DNA from: Ideonella alba
Lineage (GTDB): Bacteria; Pseudomonadota; Gammaproteobacteria; Burkholderiales; Burkholderiaceae_C
Assembly (NCBI RefSeq): GCF_018069875.1
Contig: NZ_JAGQDF010000009.1
Coordinates: 124,001 to 188,000, forward strand
Direction of reading: 5' to 3'
DNA length: 64,000 nucleotides
Part shown: in pieces, positions 18,719 through 28,070 of the stretch
How the letters are laid out: every line of letters begins with the position of its first letter
How positions within the stretch are numbered: the first letter of the stretch is position 1
Notes under the pieces: model-generated
The model's input: the letters and a program-made list of their open reading frames with translations, nothing else
Database searches by the model: none
What the model was told of the DNA's origin: nothing
Made by a program: the position numbers and the translations under genes

Positions 18719-19936
18719 CGGCGCGGCCATCGCCTCGGCGCAGGCCATGGCGCTGGCCCAGGCCCACTGGAAGTTGTAGCCGCCCAGCCAGCCGGTCACG
18801 TCGACCACCTCGCCGATGAAGTACAGGCCGGGGTGCAGGCGGCTCTCCATCGTCTGCGAGCTGAGGTCGCGGGTGTCGACCCCGCCGGCCATCACCTCGG
18901 CCTTGGCCCAGCCCTCGGTGCCACTGGGCGTGAGGGTCCAGTGCTGCAGGCTGTCGGCCAGGCGGCGCAGCGTGGCGTCGGGCACCTGCGGCATCGGCGT
19001 GTCGGCGGCGATGCCCTGCAACGCCAGCCAGGTGTCGGCCAGGCGCTGGGTCAGCAGCGCAGCCAGTTCGTTGCCCAGCTGGCGGCGCGACTGCCGCTTG
19101 AGCTGCTGCAGGGTCTCGAACAGGTCGGTGCCGGGCAGCAGGTCGATCTGGAGGGGCTGGCCAGGGCGCCAGAAGCTGGAGATCTGCAGCACCGCCGGGC
19201 CGCTGAGGCCGCGGTGGGTGAACAGCAGGTCTTCGAGAAAACTCACCGTGTTCGAGCGCTTGCCCTTGCCTGGCACGGCGGTGGAGATGGCCACCGGTCG
19301 CGCGATGCCCGCCAGCGGCACGAAGGGTGCCCAGCTGGCGGCGTCGAAGGTCAAGGGCACCAGCGCCTCGCGCGGCGCCACCAGGCGGTGGCCCAGGCGC
19401 TCGGCCAGGCGCAGGCCCCAGTCGCTGGCGCCGATCTTGGGCACCGGCAGGCCGCCGGTGGCCACGACCACCTGGCGGGCCAGCACATCGCCGCGGTCGG
19501 TGCGGGCGCGCCAGGCGCCGTCCAGCGGCTCCACGGCCTGCACTGCGCAGGGCTGCCAGCGCTCGACGCCGCCCGCCGCGCATTCGCGCAGCAGCAGCTC
19601 GATGATGTCCTGCGCCGAGTGGTCGCAGAACAGCTGGCCCTTGTGCTTCTCGTGGAAGGCGATGCCGTGGCGCTGCACCAGCGCGATGAACTCGGATGCC
19701 GGGTAGCGCGCCAGCGCTGAGCGGCAGAAGTGCGGGTTCTCGGACAGGTAGTTCGCCGGCCCGGCCTCGCGGTTGGTGAAGTTGCAGCGGCCGCCGCCGG
19801 AGATGCGGATCTTCTCGGCCAGCTTGGGCGCGTGGTCGACCAGCAGCACCTTCAGGCCGCGCTGGCCGGCCTGGGCGGCGCAGAACAGGCCCGCAGCGCC
19901 GGCGCCGATGACCAGCGCATCGAGCGCGGCGCTCAA
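18713..19936 (-). CDS. yhiN: NAD(P)/FAD-dependent oxidoreductase, HI0933/YhiN family
   Basis: 407 residues with an N-terminal FAD-binding LVIGAGAAGLFCA, the family motif KIRISGGGRCNFTN, an internal LVVATGGLPVPKIGASDWG and a C-terminal GWLGGYNFQWAWASA segment that completes the flavin site. The substrate is unknown for this family. No ATG is available near the Rossmann motif; TTG at 19936 has GGAAGGG upstream and overlaps the stop of the TauE gene (TTGA), giving translational coupling. Confidence 0.88.
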   Translation of the reverse strand: MSAALDALVIGAGAAGLFCAAQAGQRGLKVLLVDHAPKLAEKIRISGGGRCNFTNREAGPANYLSENPHFCRSALARYPASEFIALVQRHGIAFHEKHKGQLFCDHSAQDIIELLLRECAAGGVERWQPCAVQAVEPLDGAWRARTDRGDVLARQVVVATGGLPVPKIGASDWGLRLAERLGHRLVAPREALVPLTFDAASWAPFVPLAGIARPVAISTAVPGKGKRSNTVSFLEDLLFTHRGLSGPAVLQISSFWRPGQPLQIDLLPGTDLFETLQQLKRQSRRQLGNELAALLTQRLADTWLALQGIAADTPMPQVPDATLRRLADSLQHWTLTPSGTEGWAKAEVMAGGVDTRDLSSQTMESRLHPGLYFIGEVVDVTGWLGGYNFQWAWASAMACAEAMAAPA

Positions 19937-20747
19937 GCCGTCAGGCCCTTCCAGAGCATGTAGCTGGCCAGGCCGTAGAGCAGCACCGCAAAGACCCGCT
20001 TGAGCTGCGCCACGTTCATCGCGTGGCTGGCGCGCGCGCCCAGCGGCGCCATGGTCACGCTGGCGCTGGCAATCACCAGCAAGGCCGGCAGGTAGAGGTG
20101 GCCCAGCGCACCGGGCAGCGCCGGCGGCAGGTTCCAGCCGCCCACCACATAGCCCACGGTGTTGGCCAGTGCGATCGGAAAGCCCAGCGCCGCGCTGGTG
20201 CCCACCGCCTGGTGGATTGGCACGTTGCACCAGGTCATGAAGGGCACGCTGACAAAGGCGCCGCCGGCACCGACCAGACCCGACAGGAAGCCGATGCCGG
20301 TGCCGGCCGCGCCCTGGCCCGGCGGCCCGGGCATCTGGCGGCTGGGCTTGGGCTGTCGGTTGCGCAGCATCTGCGTGGCCGAGAAGCCCACGAAGAGCGC
20401 GAAGCACAGCGCCAGCGCCTGCCCCTTGATCAGCGCGAACGCGCCGGCGCCGGCCAGCAGGCCGCCGGCCACGATGCCCGGTGCCATGCCGCGCACCAGG
20501 TCCCAGCGCACCGAGCCCTTCTTGTGGTGGGCGCGCACGCTGGAGATGGAGGTGAACATGATCGTGGCCATCGAGGTGGCGATGGCCATCTTCACCGACA
20601 CGTCGGCCGGCACGCCGCGCTGGCCCAGGATGAAGGTCATGAACGGCACCATCATCATGCCGCCGCCCACCCCCAGCAGGCCGGCCAGGAACCCGGCCAC
20701 CAGGCCCAGGGCCAGCAGCTCGGCGATCAAGGTCAGGGACAGATCCA

Positions 20748-20748
<1 letters not shown>
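19933..20748 (-). CDS. TauE/SafE family sulfite/organosulfonate exporter-like permease
   Basis: 271 residues with about eight hydrophobic helices. Both halves carry the family loop: GFLAGLLGVGGGMMMVPFM at the start and GFLSGLVGAGGAFVSVPFMTW in the middle. The family moves small sulfonates or other anions; the ligand cannot be assigned. The ATG at 20748 shares a base with the stop of the EVE gene upstream, and its stop overlaps the TTG of yhiN, so all three are one transcript. Confidence 0.9.
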
Positions 20749-21212
<464 letters not shown>

Positions 21213-21237
21213 GGGGGCGGGGCGTGGGAGGAAAGGT

Positions 21238-21413
21238 GTCCACCACCAACCGTGGGCCGCATTCCTGAACCCAGGGGATTCAGGTGGGCGAGGTCAGCAC
21301 GGCGTCGGGTTCATCTGACGCGAGACGATCACACCTGCCGAGCGATGTTCCAAGCCCTGGCTCGCGAGAGCATCGGTTCAAGGAAATATAAAACCCACGC
21401 GGAGGTGGCGGAC
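21238..21413 (-). ncRNA. ssrS: 6S RNA
   Basis: The gap between zapA and the EVE gene holds a 176-nt segment that folds like 6S RNA. The 5' end GTCCGCCACC (from 21413) pairs with the 3' end GGTGGTGGAC (to 21238), and the inner CCGCGUGGG pairs with CCCACGG. The 3' half has ACCTGAAT...GGGTTCAGG followed by GCGGCCCACGG, matching the conserved 3' arm of E. coli 6S (CCUUGAAC...GGUUCAAGG). A TAGAAT -10 box lies six bases upstream (21420-21425). 6S RNA sequesters sigma70 RNA polymerase in stationary phase. Length and synteny downstream of zapA agree. The ends are approximate. Confidence 0.85.
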
Positions 21414-21466
21414 GGCTTGATTCTAGGCCTTGGTCGGCCGCTGCGTGGCCGAGAAGCCCGTGAATT

Positions 21467-21790
21467 TCAGAGCAATTGCCCGTCGTGGCCCAGCGAGCCG
21501 TCGATGCGCTCGATCAGGCGCTGCACCACGGTCTCGTCGAGCGAGGCACCGCTGGCGTCTGACGGGGCTGCGGCGGCCGGGCGGGCGGTCGGCTTCTCGG
21601 CCAGGCGGTAGGCCAGGTTCAGCGCGGCCAGCACGGCCATGCGCTCGCGCGCCTTGACCCGGCCGGCGTCGCGGATCGCGCTCATCTCCTGGTCGACGGT
21701 GGCGACGGCCTGCTGCAGCAGCGCCTCGCCGCCCTCCGGGCAGCCCAGCAGGTAGCTCTGGCCGAGGATGGTGACTTCGATCTGCTTCAT
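21467..21790 (-). CDS. zapA: Cell division protein ZapA
   Basis: 107 residues: an N-terminal MKQIEVTILGQSYLLGCPEG beta module and an Ala/Glu-rich helix with VKARERMAVLAALNLAYRL. ZapA crosslinks FtsZ protofilaments at the Z ring. Its ATG at 21790 overlaps the stop of the coiled-coil gene upstream by four bases. It is followed by 6S RNA, the standard arrangement in proteobacteria. Confidence 0.93.
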   Translation of the reverse strand: MKQIEVTILGQSYLLGCPEGGEALLQQAVATVDQEMSAIRDAGRVKARERMAVLAALNLAYRLAEKPTARPAAAAPSDASGASLDETVVQRLIERIDGSLGHDGQLL

Positions 21791-22005
21791 TCGCCGGCCT
21801 CGCGGGTCGGGGCCGGGTCGGCGGGCAGGCGCTCGAGCAAGGCGTCGATGCGCGCACGCGCCGCTGCCAGGCGCGACTTCAGGCTGTCACGCTCGCTGGT
21901 CGTGGCCTTGAGCTGCTGTTCGAGCAGCTCGTTCGTGCGCTGCAGCTCCTCGTGGCGCAGCACGAGTCGCTCGATGCGTTCGGCGAGATCCGGCAGACGG
22001 GACAT
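21787..22005 (-). CDS. ZapB-like coiled-coil protein
   Basis: 72 residues, nearly all a heptad-patterned helix (LAERIERLVLRHEELQ, LLEQQLKATTSERDSLKSRL). Small coiled-coil proteins encoded just before zapA in Burkholderiales are annotated as ZapB-like or TIGR02449. ZapB bridges ZapA and MatP in E. coli; the same role here is inferred from position. The ATGA overlap with zapA implies coupled translation. Confidence 0.8.
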   Translation of the reverse strand: MSRLPDLAERIERLVLRHEELQRTNELLEQQLKATTSERDSLKSRLAAARARIDALLERLPADPAPTREAGE

Positions 22006-22039
22006 GGGCCGTGGAACCTTGTCTGAAGCGGCGTGACCC

Positions 22040-23128
22040 TCATTGTAGAGGGGCCGACGCCACAGGCTGTGGCGGAGGTGGCCGCAGGCGCTTGATCTCG
22101 CGCGCCAGGTCGATCACGGCCATGGCGTAGTAGCTGGACCAGTTGTAGCGCGTGACCACCCAGAAATTGCGCGTGCCGGCCACGTAGCTGGGGGCGGCAT
22201 CGCCGTTCTGCAGTTCGACCAGGGCCAGCGGGCCGGCGTGGGCGCGGGCCGTCTCGTCGAGCACCGCGCCCAGCTCGGTCATGCGCTGGGCGCTGAAGCT
22301 GGGCTGGATGTCGGGTGCCAGCAGCGTGGCGCGGGCGCTGGTGTCGGTGGGCGCCTGCACGCCGTAGTGGGTGGGCAGGCCTTTCTCCCAGCCGAACTCG
22401 GCAAAGTAGCGGGCGACACTGCTGACCACATCGGCGGGGTTGTGCTCCAGGTCGATGCGGCCGTCGCCGTCGCCGTCGATCGCGTAACGACGGATGCTGC
22501 TGGGCATGAACTGCGGCAGCCCGATCGCACCAGCGTAGCTGCCCTTGACGCTGGTGGGATCGCGCTGCTCGGCGTGGCACCAGGTCAGGAAGGCGGCCAG
22601 CTCGTCGCGGTAGAAGCCGCTGCGGTCGGAGCGGCCGCTGGGGAAGTCCAGGCTCAGCGTGGCCAGGGCATCCAGCACCCGGAAGTTGCCCCGGATGCGG
22701 CCGTAATAGGTTTCGATGCCGACGATGGCCACCACCATCTCCGGCGGCACGCCCCAGCGCGCTTCGGCCTGGGACAGCCAGCGTTCGTTGGCCTGCCAGA
22801 AGCGCAGGCCCTCGGTCGCGCGGGCGGCATCGACCATGCGGGCCCGGTAGGCCGACCAGTTCTTCGCCGTGCCCGCCGGCGGCGGCATCACCAGGCGCGT
22901 GATGCTGGCCTGGAAGCGTGCCTGGGCCAGCGCACGCAGCACCCAGTCGGGGTCCAGCCCCTGGGCGGCGGCGATCGCCCGGCCCAGGGCCTGGGCGTCC
23001 TCGCGTCCCGCATAGCTGACCGCGGTAGCGGGTGGCGGGGAGGCGGCGCGCTGGGTGCGGTGGGGCGCTGCCTGGGCGGCCCAGGTGAACAGCAGCGCGG
23101 CGGCAGGCAGGAGCGGGGACCAGGACAT
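22040..23128 (-). CDS. mltB: Lytic murein transglycosylase B
   Basis: 362 residues with a signal peptide to about Ala-20. There is no lipobox Cys, so it looks soluble and periplasmic. The SLT_2 domain shows VAIVGIETYYGR with catalytic Glu-139, FYRDELAAFLTWC, GSYAGAIGLPQFMPSS, the DGDGDGRIDL EF-hand-like calcium loop and NPADVVSSVARYF. It cleaves the MurNAc-GlcNAc bond to 1,6-anhydro products. The start gives a normal export signal. Confidence 0.94.
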   Translation of the reverse strand: MSWSPLLPAAALLFTWAAQAAPHRTQRAASPPPATAVSYAGREDAQALGRAIAAAQGLDPDWVLRALAQARFQASITRLVMPPPAGTAKNWSAYRARMVDAARATEGLRFWQANERWLSQAEARWGVPPEMVVAIVGIETYYGRIRGNFRVLDALATLSLDFPSGRSDRSGFYRDELAAFLTWCHAEQRDPTSVKGSYAGAIGLPQFMPSSIRRYAIDGDGDGRIDLEHNPADVVSSVARYFAEFGWEKGLPTHYGVQAPTDTSARATLLAPDIQPSFSAQRMTELGAVLDETARAHAGPLALVELQNGDAAPSYVAGTRNFWVVTRYNWSSYYAMAVIDLAREIKRLRPPPPQPVASAPLQ

Positions 23129-23136
23129 GGGCGGGA

Positions 23137-25164
23137 TTATCGGGAGCTGGGGTCAGGCAGGGCCACGGCCCGCCGGGCCTGGCGCAGGCGGCGCTGCCAA
23201 TCGCGCCAGGACGCACGGGGCTGCGGCGTCCCCGCCACGGCGGGGGCGTAGCGCCAGGCCTGCAGGGCGTCGAGCTGCGCCACCAGTGGTGCTGCGGACG
23301 CGCCGTGCCGCTGCTGCAGCTGCCGGGCCATGGCCGCGGGGCTCATGGTGTCGTCGGCCACCACGTCCAGCCGGTCCAGTTCCTGGATCAGCCAGGCCTG
23401 CAGCCGTTGCCAGGGCGTGCGGCGGCGCCGGTCCAGCCAGACCCACACCGCGCCTGCCGTGGCCGCCAGGGCCATCAGCACCGCCAGCGCGCGGCCCAGC
23501 GTGGCCATGTCTGGCGTCTCGAACCCCAGGTCCTCCAGCAGCCGGTACTGTTCCTGGCGGCCATAGCCCAGCACCCATTGATTCCAGCGGTTGTCCAGCG
23601 CCTCGGCCCATTGGCGCAGGACCAGGCTCAGGCCAGGACTGACCGTGTCCAGCGTGCCGGCCACCAGGCCGGTCGGGGCGGGCAGGGCGCGGCCACGCTC
23701 GATGCGCTCGGGTGCGACCGCGGCGGTGGGGTCGACGCGCAGCCAGCCCTGGCCCTCGACCCAGATCTCGGCCCAGGCGTGGGCGTTGCTTTGGCGGACC
23801 ACCAGGTAGCCGTCCACCGGCTGGGGGTCGCTGCCCTGGTAGCCGGTGACGATGCGCGCGGGCACGCCCAGTGCGCGCATCGCCACCACGAAGGCCGAGG
23901 CATAGTGTTCGCAGAAGCCGGCGCGGCGGTCGAACCAGAACTCGTCGACCACGTCGCCCTCGTAGGGGCCGGGCGACAGCGTGTAGCGGAAGGGCTGTTC
24001 GCGCACATGGCGCAGCACCGTCTGCGCCCAGGCGAGCGGGCCGGCCTGCTGCAGGCTGGGCGAGGTGTCCAGCAGCGACTGGGCCCAGGCCCGCATGCGC
24101 GGGTGCGCGCCCGGTGCCAGCGACAGCAGCACGCGGCGCTCGCCGCGGCCCAGGTCGCCGCTCAGCCGGCCCTGCGGCCAGGCGCGTGCCTGCAGGCGCA
24201 GCCGCGCGCTGGTGGGCACGTTCAGGCTCCACTGCAGGCCCGGCTCCTGGCGCAGCTCGTTGGACAGCTCGGGGGGCAGGCCGGCGGGGGCATTGGGCGT
24301 CAGCTCCAGCAGGGGCAGCGAGCGCGTGCGGCCAGGCTCGATCGTGATCTCGTAGCCCAGTCCGGGGCCCTCGGCGCTCACGGTGGACGAGCGGCTCGAC
24401 TCGCCCAGGCCCGGCGCGGTGCGCCAGCGTCGGCCATCCTGGCGCACCAGCACCGGCCCCCGCAGGTACAGCGACGCGGCCGGCGGCGGCCGACCCTCGA
24501 AGCGCAGGCGCAGCGCCACGCTGTCGTCCAGCGCCAGCTCGGCCACGTCGCCCGGCTGCATGCTGTCGGACAGGCCGGTGACCGCGCCGTCGCCGGGCAC
24601 CGACCACAGCGGCGCCAGGCGCGGGAACAGCAGGAACAGCGCCAGCATCACCGGTGTGCCCCAGGCGGTGGCGCGCAGGGCCAGGCCGGCAGCCGACGCC
24701 AGCGTCGGCCGACCGGCCGGCATGTGGGCCAGGGTGAGCACCGTCAGCCAGCCCCACACCGCCAAGGCCATGGCCGCCGCCAGGGCCAGCGACTGCGAAT
24801 ACAGGAAATTCGTCAGCACGACGAAGAAGCCCAGGAAGAACAGCAGCATCGCGTCGCGCTGGGCGCGCATCTCCAGCGTCTTCAGGGCCATCAGCGAGAC
24901 CAGCAGCAGCACCCCCGCGTCGCGGCTGACCAGGGTGCGCTGGCTCTGCCAGGTCAGCACGCCCAGCAGCAACAGCAGCGCCAGCAGCACCCAGCGCCGG
25001 GGCAGTGGCGCCTGGCGCGCCGCCAGCCAGCCGCGCCAGAGCAGCACGCCCACGCACAGCACGGCCAGCCACAGCGGCTGGCGCCACAGGTGGGGCATCA
25101 CCGTCCAGCCGATCAGGCCCAGCAGCAGCCAGGTGTCGCGGGTGTCGCGTGGCAATGGCGTCAT
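23137..25164 (-). CDS. DUF3488/transglutaminase-like membrane protein
   Basis: 675 residues. Five to seven N-terminal membrane helices (DUF3488) are followed by a periplasmic transglutaminase domain at about 380-510 with the Cys-His-Asp set in RRAGFCEHYASAFV, SNAHAWAEIWVEG and WLRVDPT, then another membrane helix and a DUF4129-like tail. The family works with DUF58 and MoxR proteins, perhaps in protein maturation or secondary-metabolite chemistry; the reaction is unproven. The ATG at 25164 overlaps the DUF58 stop (ATGA). Confidence 0.9.
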   Translation of the reverse strand: MTPLPRDTRDTWLLLGLIGWTVMPHLWRQPLWLAVLCVGVLLWRGWLAARQAPLPRRWVLLALLLLLGVLTWQSQRTLVSRDAGVLLLVSLMALKTLEMRAQRDAMLLFFLGFFVVLTNFLYSQSLALAAAMALAVWGWLTVLTLAHMPAGRPTLASAAGLALRATAWGTPVMLALFLLFPRLAPLWSVPGDGAVTGLSDSMQPGDVAELALDDSVALRLRFEGRPPPAASLYLRGPVLVRQDGRRWRTAPGLGESSRSSTVSAEGPGLGYEITIEPGRTRSLPLLELTPNAPAGLPPELSNELRQEPGLQWSLNVPTSARLRLQARAWPQGRLSGDLGRGERRVLLSLAPGAHPRMRAWAQSLLDTSPSLQQAGPLAWAQTVLRHVREQPFRYTLSPGPYEGDVVDEFWFDRRAGFCEHYASAFVVAMRALGVPARIVTGYQGSDPQPVDGYLVVRQSNAHAWAEIWVEGQGWLRVDPTAAVAPERIERGRALPAPTGLVAGTLDTVSPGLSLVLRQWAEALDNRWNQWVLGYGRQEQYRLLEDLGFETPDMATLGRALAVLMALAATAGAVWVWLDRRRRTPWQRLQAWLIQELDRLDVVADDTMSPAAMARQLQQRHGASAAPLVAQLDALQAWRYAPAVAGTPQPRASWRDWQRRLRQARRAVALPDPSSR

Positions 25165-26117
25165 CCGCGGTACTCCGCCAGCAGGCGCAGACCCTGCTCC
25201 AGGTGCACGGCGCCAACGCTGACCGGGCATTCGCGGCCGCCAGCGCGCAGACCCCAGGGGCGTTGGCTGCGTTCGCAGGCCAGGGCCCAGGCGGTGAGGC
25301 GCGACAGCCGGGCTTCGATGCCCGCGCCGGGCGTGTCGGCCAGATCCAGCCACAGCGGCGGTGCCTGCGGCTCGCTGCCCTCGCGGCTGACCCATTCGCC
25401 ACTGTGCGCCAGCTTCTTCCAGGCGATGCGGCGCGGGCTGTCGCCACGGCGCCAGGGTCGCACGCCGTCGAACTCCCCCTGCTCGGCGCGGCGCCGCTCG
25501 CCGCTGTCGTCGCTGGCACCCGCGGCGATCGGCAGCGGCGGCTCGGGCTGCTCGGGCGCGGGCCAGACGCAGACCTGGCCGGCGGGCCGCCACAGCGACC
25601 AGGCACGGAACAGGCCGAAGGGGAATCGGCTTTCGATGCGCAGCAGCGGCAGCGGGTGCAGGCCGCGCTGGGGGCAGGCCAGGGTCAGGGTCAGCGCCGA
25701 CTGGCCCTGGGCGCCAATCTCCGCCCAGGCCAGCGCGGCCGCCCCCGCATCCGGCTGCAGGCCCAGGCCCACGCCGTGGCGCTCGCGACCAGGATTGGCG
25801 ATCTGCAGTTCCAGCGCGCTGGCCTGCCCGGCGTGGCAGGCGGCTACCGGGCGCAGGTGCAGGCTCAGGCCGCGCAGGCTGGCGTGGGTGATGTGCATCG
25901 ACGCCAGCGCCGCACCCGCCAGCAGGAAGGTCAGCGCATAGCCCAGGTTCAGCTGGTAGTTGATCGAGCCGATCAGCAGCAGCAGCAGCATGACGATGAA
26001 GGCCAGCCCCGCGCGTGTGGGCACGATGTAGATGTTGCGCTGGTTCAGCTCATGGCGCTCGCTGGCCCGGTGCCGCGCATGCCAGGCCTGGCGCAGGCGC
26101 TGTCGCAAGCCGATCAA
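25161..26117 (-). CDS. DUF58 domain protein
   Basis: 318 residues. After IYIVPTRAGLAFIVMLLLLL come two close membrane helices, then a beta domain, and at about 210-260 the DUF58 signature EFDGVRPWRRGDSPRRIAWK followed by a short partial von Willebrand A-like fold. The proteins are thought to be scaffolds or chaperone clients of MoxR ATPases. ATGA overlaps on both sides tie it to the MoxR gene upstream and the transglutaminase gene downstream. Confidence 0.9.
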   Translation of the reverse strand: MIGLRQRLRQAWHARHRASERHELNQRNIYIVPTRAGLAFIVMLLLLLIGSINYQLNLGYALTFLLAGAALASMHITHASLRGLSLHLRPVAACHAGQASALELQIANPGRERHGVGLGLQPDAGAAALAWAEIGAQGQSALTLTLACPQRGLHPLPLLRIESRFPFGLFRAWSLWRPAGQVCVWPAPEQPEPPLPIAAGASDDSGERRRAEQGEFDGVRPWRRGDSPRRIAWKKLAHSGEWVSREGSEPQAPPLWLDLADTPGAGIEARLSRLTAWALACERSQRPWGLRAGGRECPVSVGAVHLEQGLRLLAEYRG

Positions 26118-27043
26118 GGCAGCGGCACCGCCTGCAGCATCGCGCGGACCTGCTCACGCCGACCGCGGCCCGCGCCCGACACCGGCTGCAGGCGGTGGGC
26201 AATGGCCTGCGGCAGCACCGCCTGCAGGTCATCCGGGGTGACGTGGTCGCGGCCCACCAGCAGCGCCCGGGCGCGCGCCACGCGCAGCACGCCGATGCCG
26301 GCGCGCGGCGACAGGCCATCGACGAACCAGCGGCCCGAGCGGGTGGCGGCGATCAGCGCCTGCAGGTAGTCCAGCAGCGGCTCGGACACATGGACCTGGC
26401 CGACCGCGGCCATGGCCTGCAGCAGCTCCTCAGGACCGAGCACCGGCTTCAGGCGGGCCAGCAGCTCGCGCCGGTCCTCGCCCGCCAGCAGGGCGCGCTC
26501 GGCCCGGGCGTCCGGGTAGCCCAGGCTGATGCACATCAGGAAGCGGTCGAGCTGGCTTTCCGGCAGCGGGTAGGTGCCCAGCTGCTCGCCGGGGTTCTGG
26601 GTGGCGATGACGAAGAAAGGCCGGGGCAAGGCACGGGTGGCACCATCGACACTGACCTGGTGCTCTTCCATGGCCTCGAGCAGCGCGCTCTGCGTCTTCG
26701 GACCGGCGCGGTTGATCTCGTCGGCCAGCAGCACTTGGGCGAACACCGGCCCCGGATGGAACACGAAACGCTCGTTGCTGCGCTCGAACACGCTGACGCC
26801 GATCAGGTCGCTGGGCATCAGGTCGGCGGTGAACTGCACGCGCGAGAACTGCAGGCCCAGCGAGATCGCCAGTGCATGCGCCAGTGTGGTCTTGCCCACA
26901 CCGGGCAGGTCCTCCACCAGCAGGTGGCCGCCGGCCAGCAGGCAGGCCAGGCAGTCGTCCACCTGGGTCGGTTTGCCGACGACGATCGTGCTAATCTGAC
27001 CCTTGAGTTGGGTCAATCGTTCGGTCCAGCGTGCGCTCATCAT
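26114..27043 (-). CDS. MoxR-family AAA+ ATPase
   Basis: 309 residues with Walker A EDLPGVGKTTLAHA, Walker B VLLADEINRAGPKTQSALLEAMEE, sensor FFVIATQNPGE and the arginine-rich ESQLDRFLM region. MoxR proteins are chaperone-like ATPases for cofactor insertion or complex maturation. Two adjacent ATGs exist at 27043 and 27040 with no clear ribosome site for either. It heads the three-gene operon and is divergent from the deacetylase-like gene, 34 bp away. Confidence 0.9.
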   Translation of the reverse strand: MMSARWTERLTQLKGQISTIVVGKPTQVDDCLACLLAGGHLLVEDLPGVGKTTLAHALAISLGLQFSRVQFTADLMPSDLIGVSVFERSNERFVFHPGPVFAQVLLADEINRAGPKTQSALLEAMEEHQVSVDGATRALPRPFFVIATQNPGEQLGTYPLPESQLDRFLMCISLGYPDARAERALLAGEDRRELLARLKPVLGPEELLQAMAAVGQVHVSEPLLDYLQALIAATRSGRWFVDGLSPRAGIGVLRVARARALLVGRDHVTPDDLQAVLPQAIAHRLQPVSGAGRGRREQVRAMLQAVPLP

Positions 27044-27077
27044 GGAGGCACGATAGCTCACAACCAGAGGAAGACAA

Positions 27078-28043
27078 ATGCCGTCGCCTGTGCGGGGGCA
27101 TGACGCCATGACCACGGCCTTTTTCACCCACCCCGACTGCCGCCGCCACGACATGGGCAACGGCCACCCCGAGTGCCCTCAGCGTCTGGACGCCATCGAG
27201 GACCACCTGCTCTCCACCGGTCTGGACATCGCGCTCACGCGCATGGATCCGCCGCTGGCCAGCCACTCCGACCTGATGCTGGCCCACTCCGAGGGCTACC
27301 TGCTGGAGCTCGACGAGTTCATGAAGCAGGCCACCGAGACGGGTGAACACCGTGCGCTGGACCCGGACACGCTGGTGTGCCCGCACACCTGGCAGGCCGC
27401 GCTCAGAGCGGCCGGTGCCGCGGTGGCCGCCACCGACACGGTGCTGGACGGCCGCGCCGAGAACGCCTTCTGCGCGATCCGCCCGCCGGGCCACCACGCG
27501 ACGCGCTCGCAGAGCATGGGCTTCTGCTTCTTCAACAACGTGGCCATCGCCGCCCGGCATGCGGTGGACGTGCGCGGCCTGGAGCGGGTGGCGATCATCG
27601 ATTTCGATGTGCACCACGGCAACGGCACCGAGGACATCGTCGCCGGCGACGACCGCATCCTGATGGTGAGCTTCTTCCAGGACCAGCTCTACCCGTTCAG
27701 CGGTGGCGTGCCGATGGGCGAGAACATGCTCAACGTGCCGATCCCGGCCTACACCCGCGGCGGCGAGATCCGCGAGATCATCGAAGCCAACTGGATGCCG
27801 CGCCTGGAGACCTTCAAGCCGCAGATGATCTTCATCTCGGCCGGCTTTGACGCCCACCGCGAGGACGACCTGGGCCAGCTCGGGCTGGTCGAGGCCGACT
27901 ACGAATGGATCACCCGCCGCCTGAAGGATGTCGCGCAGCGGCACTGCCAGGGCCGCATCGTCTCGTGCCTGGAAGGCGGCTACACGCTGAGTTCGCTGGC
28001 GCGCAGCGTGGCGGCGCATCTGCGGGCCCTGGCCGACGTGTGA
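27078..28043 (+). CDS. Histone deacetylase family hydrolase (acetylpolyamine aminohydrolase-like)
   Basis: 321 residues, or 311 from the second ATG at 27108. HDAC motifs are complete: HPECPQR, FCAIRPPGHHA with the catalytic His pair, IIDFDVHHGNGTEDI with zinc-ligand Asp and His, and FISAGFDAHREDDLG with the second zinc Asp. The last part has the GGY (LEGGYTLSSLARS) loop. Bacterial members deacetylate polyamines or small amides; the exact substrate is unknown. AGAGGAAG before 27078 favours the longer form, while family alignments favour 27108. Confidence 0.9.
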   Translation: MPSPVRGHDAMTTAFFTHPDCRRHDMGNGHPECPQRLDAIEDHLLSTGLDIALTRMDPPLASHSDLMLAHSEGYLLELDEFMKQATETGEHRALDPDTLVCPHTWQAALRAAGAAVAATDTVLDGRAENAFCAIRPPGHHATRSQSMGFCFFNNVAIAARHAVDVRGLERVAIIDFDVHHGNGTEDIVAGDDRILMVSFFQDQLYPFSGGVPMGENMLNVPIPAYTRGGEIREIIEANWMPRLETFKPQMIFISAGFDAHREDDLGQLGLVEADYEWITRRLKDVAQRHCQGRIVSCLEGGYTLSSLARSVAAHLRALADV

Positions 28044-28070
28044 CGTGACGGGCCGGGTGACAATCCGGCG

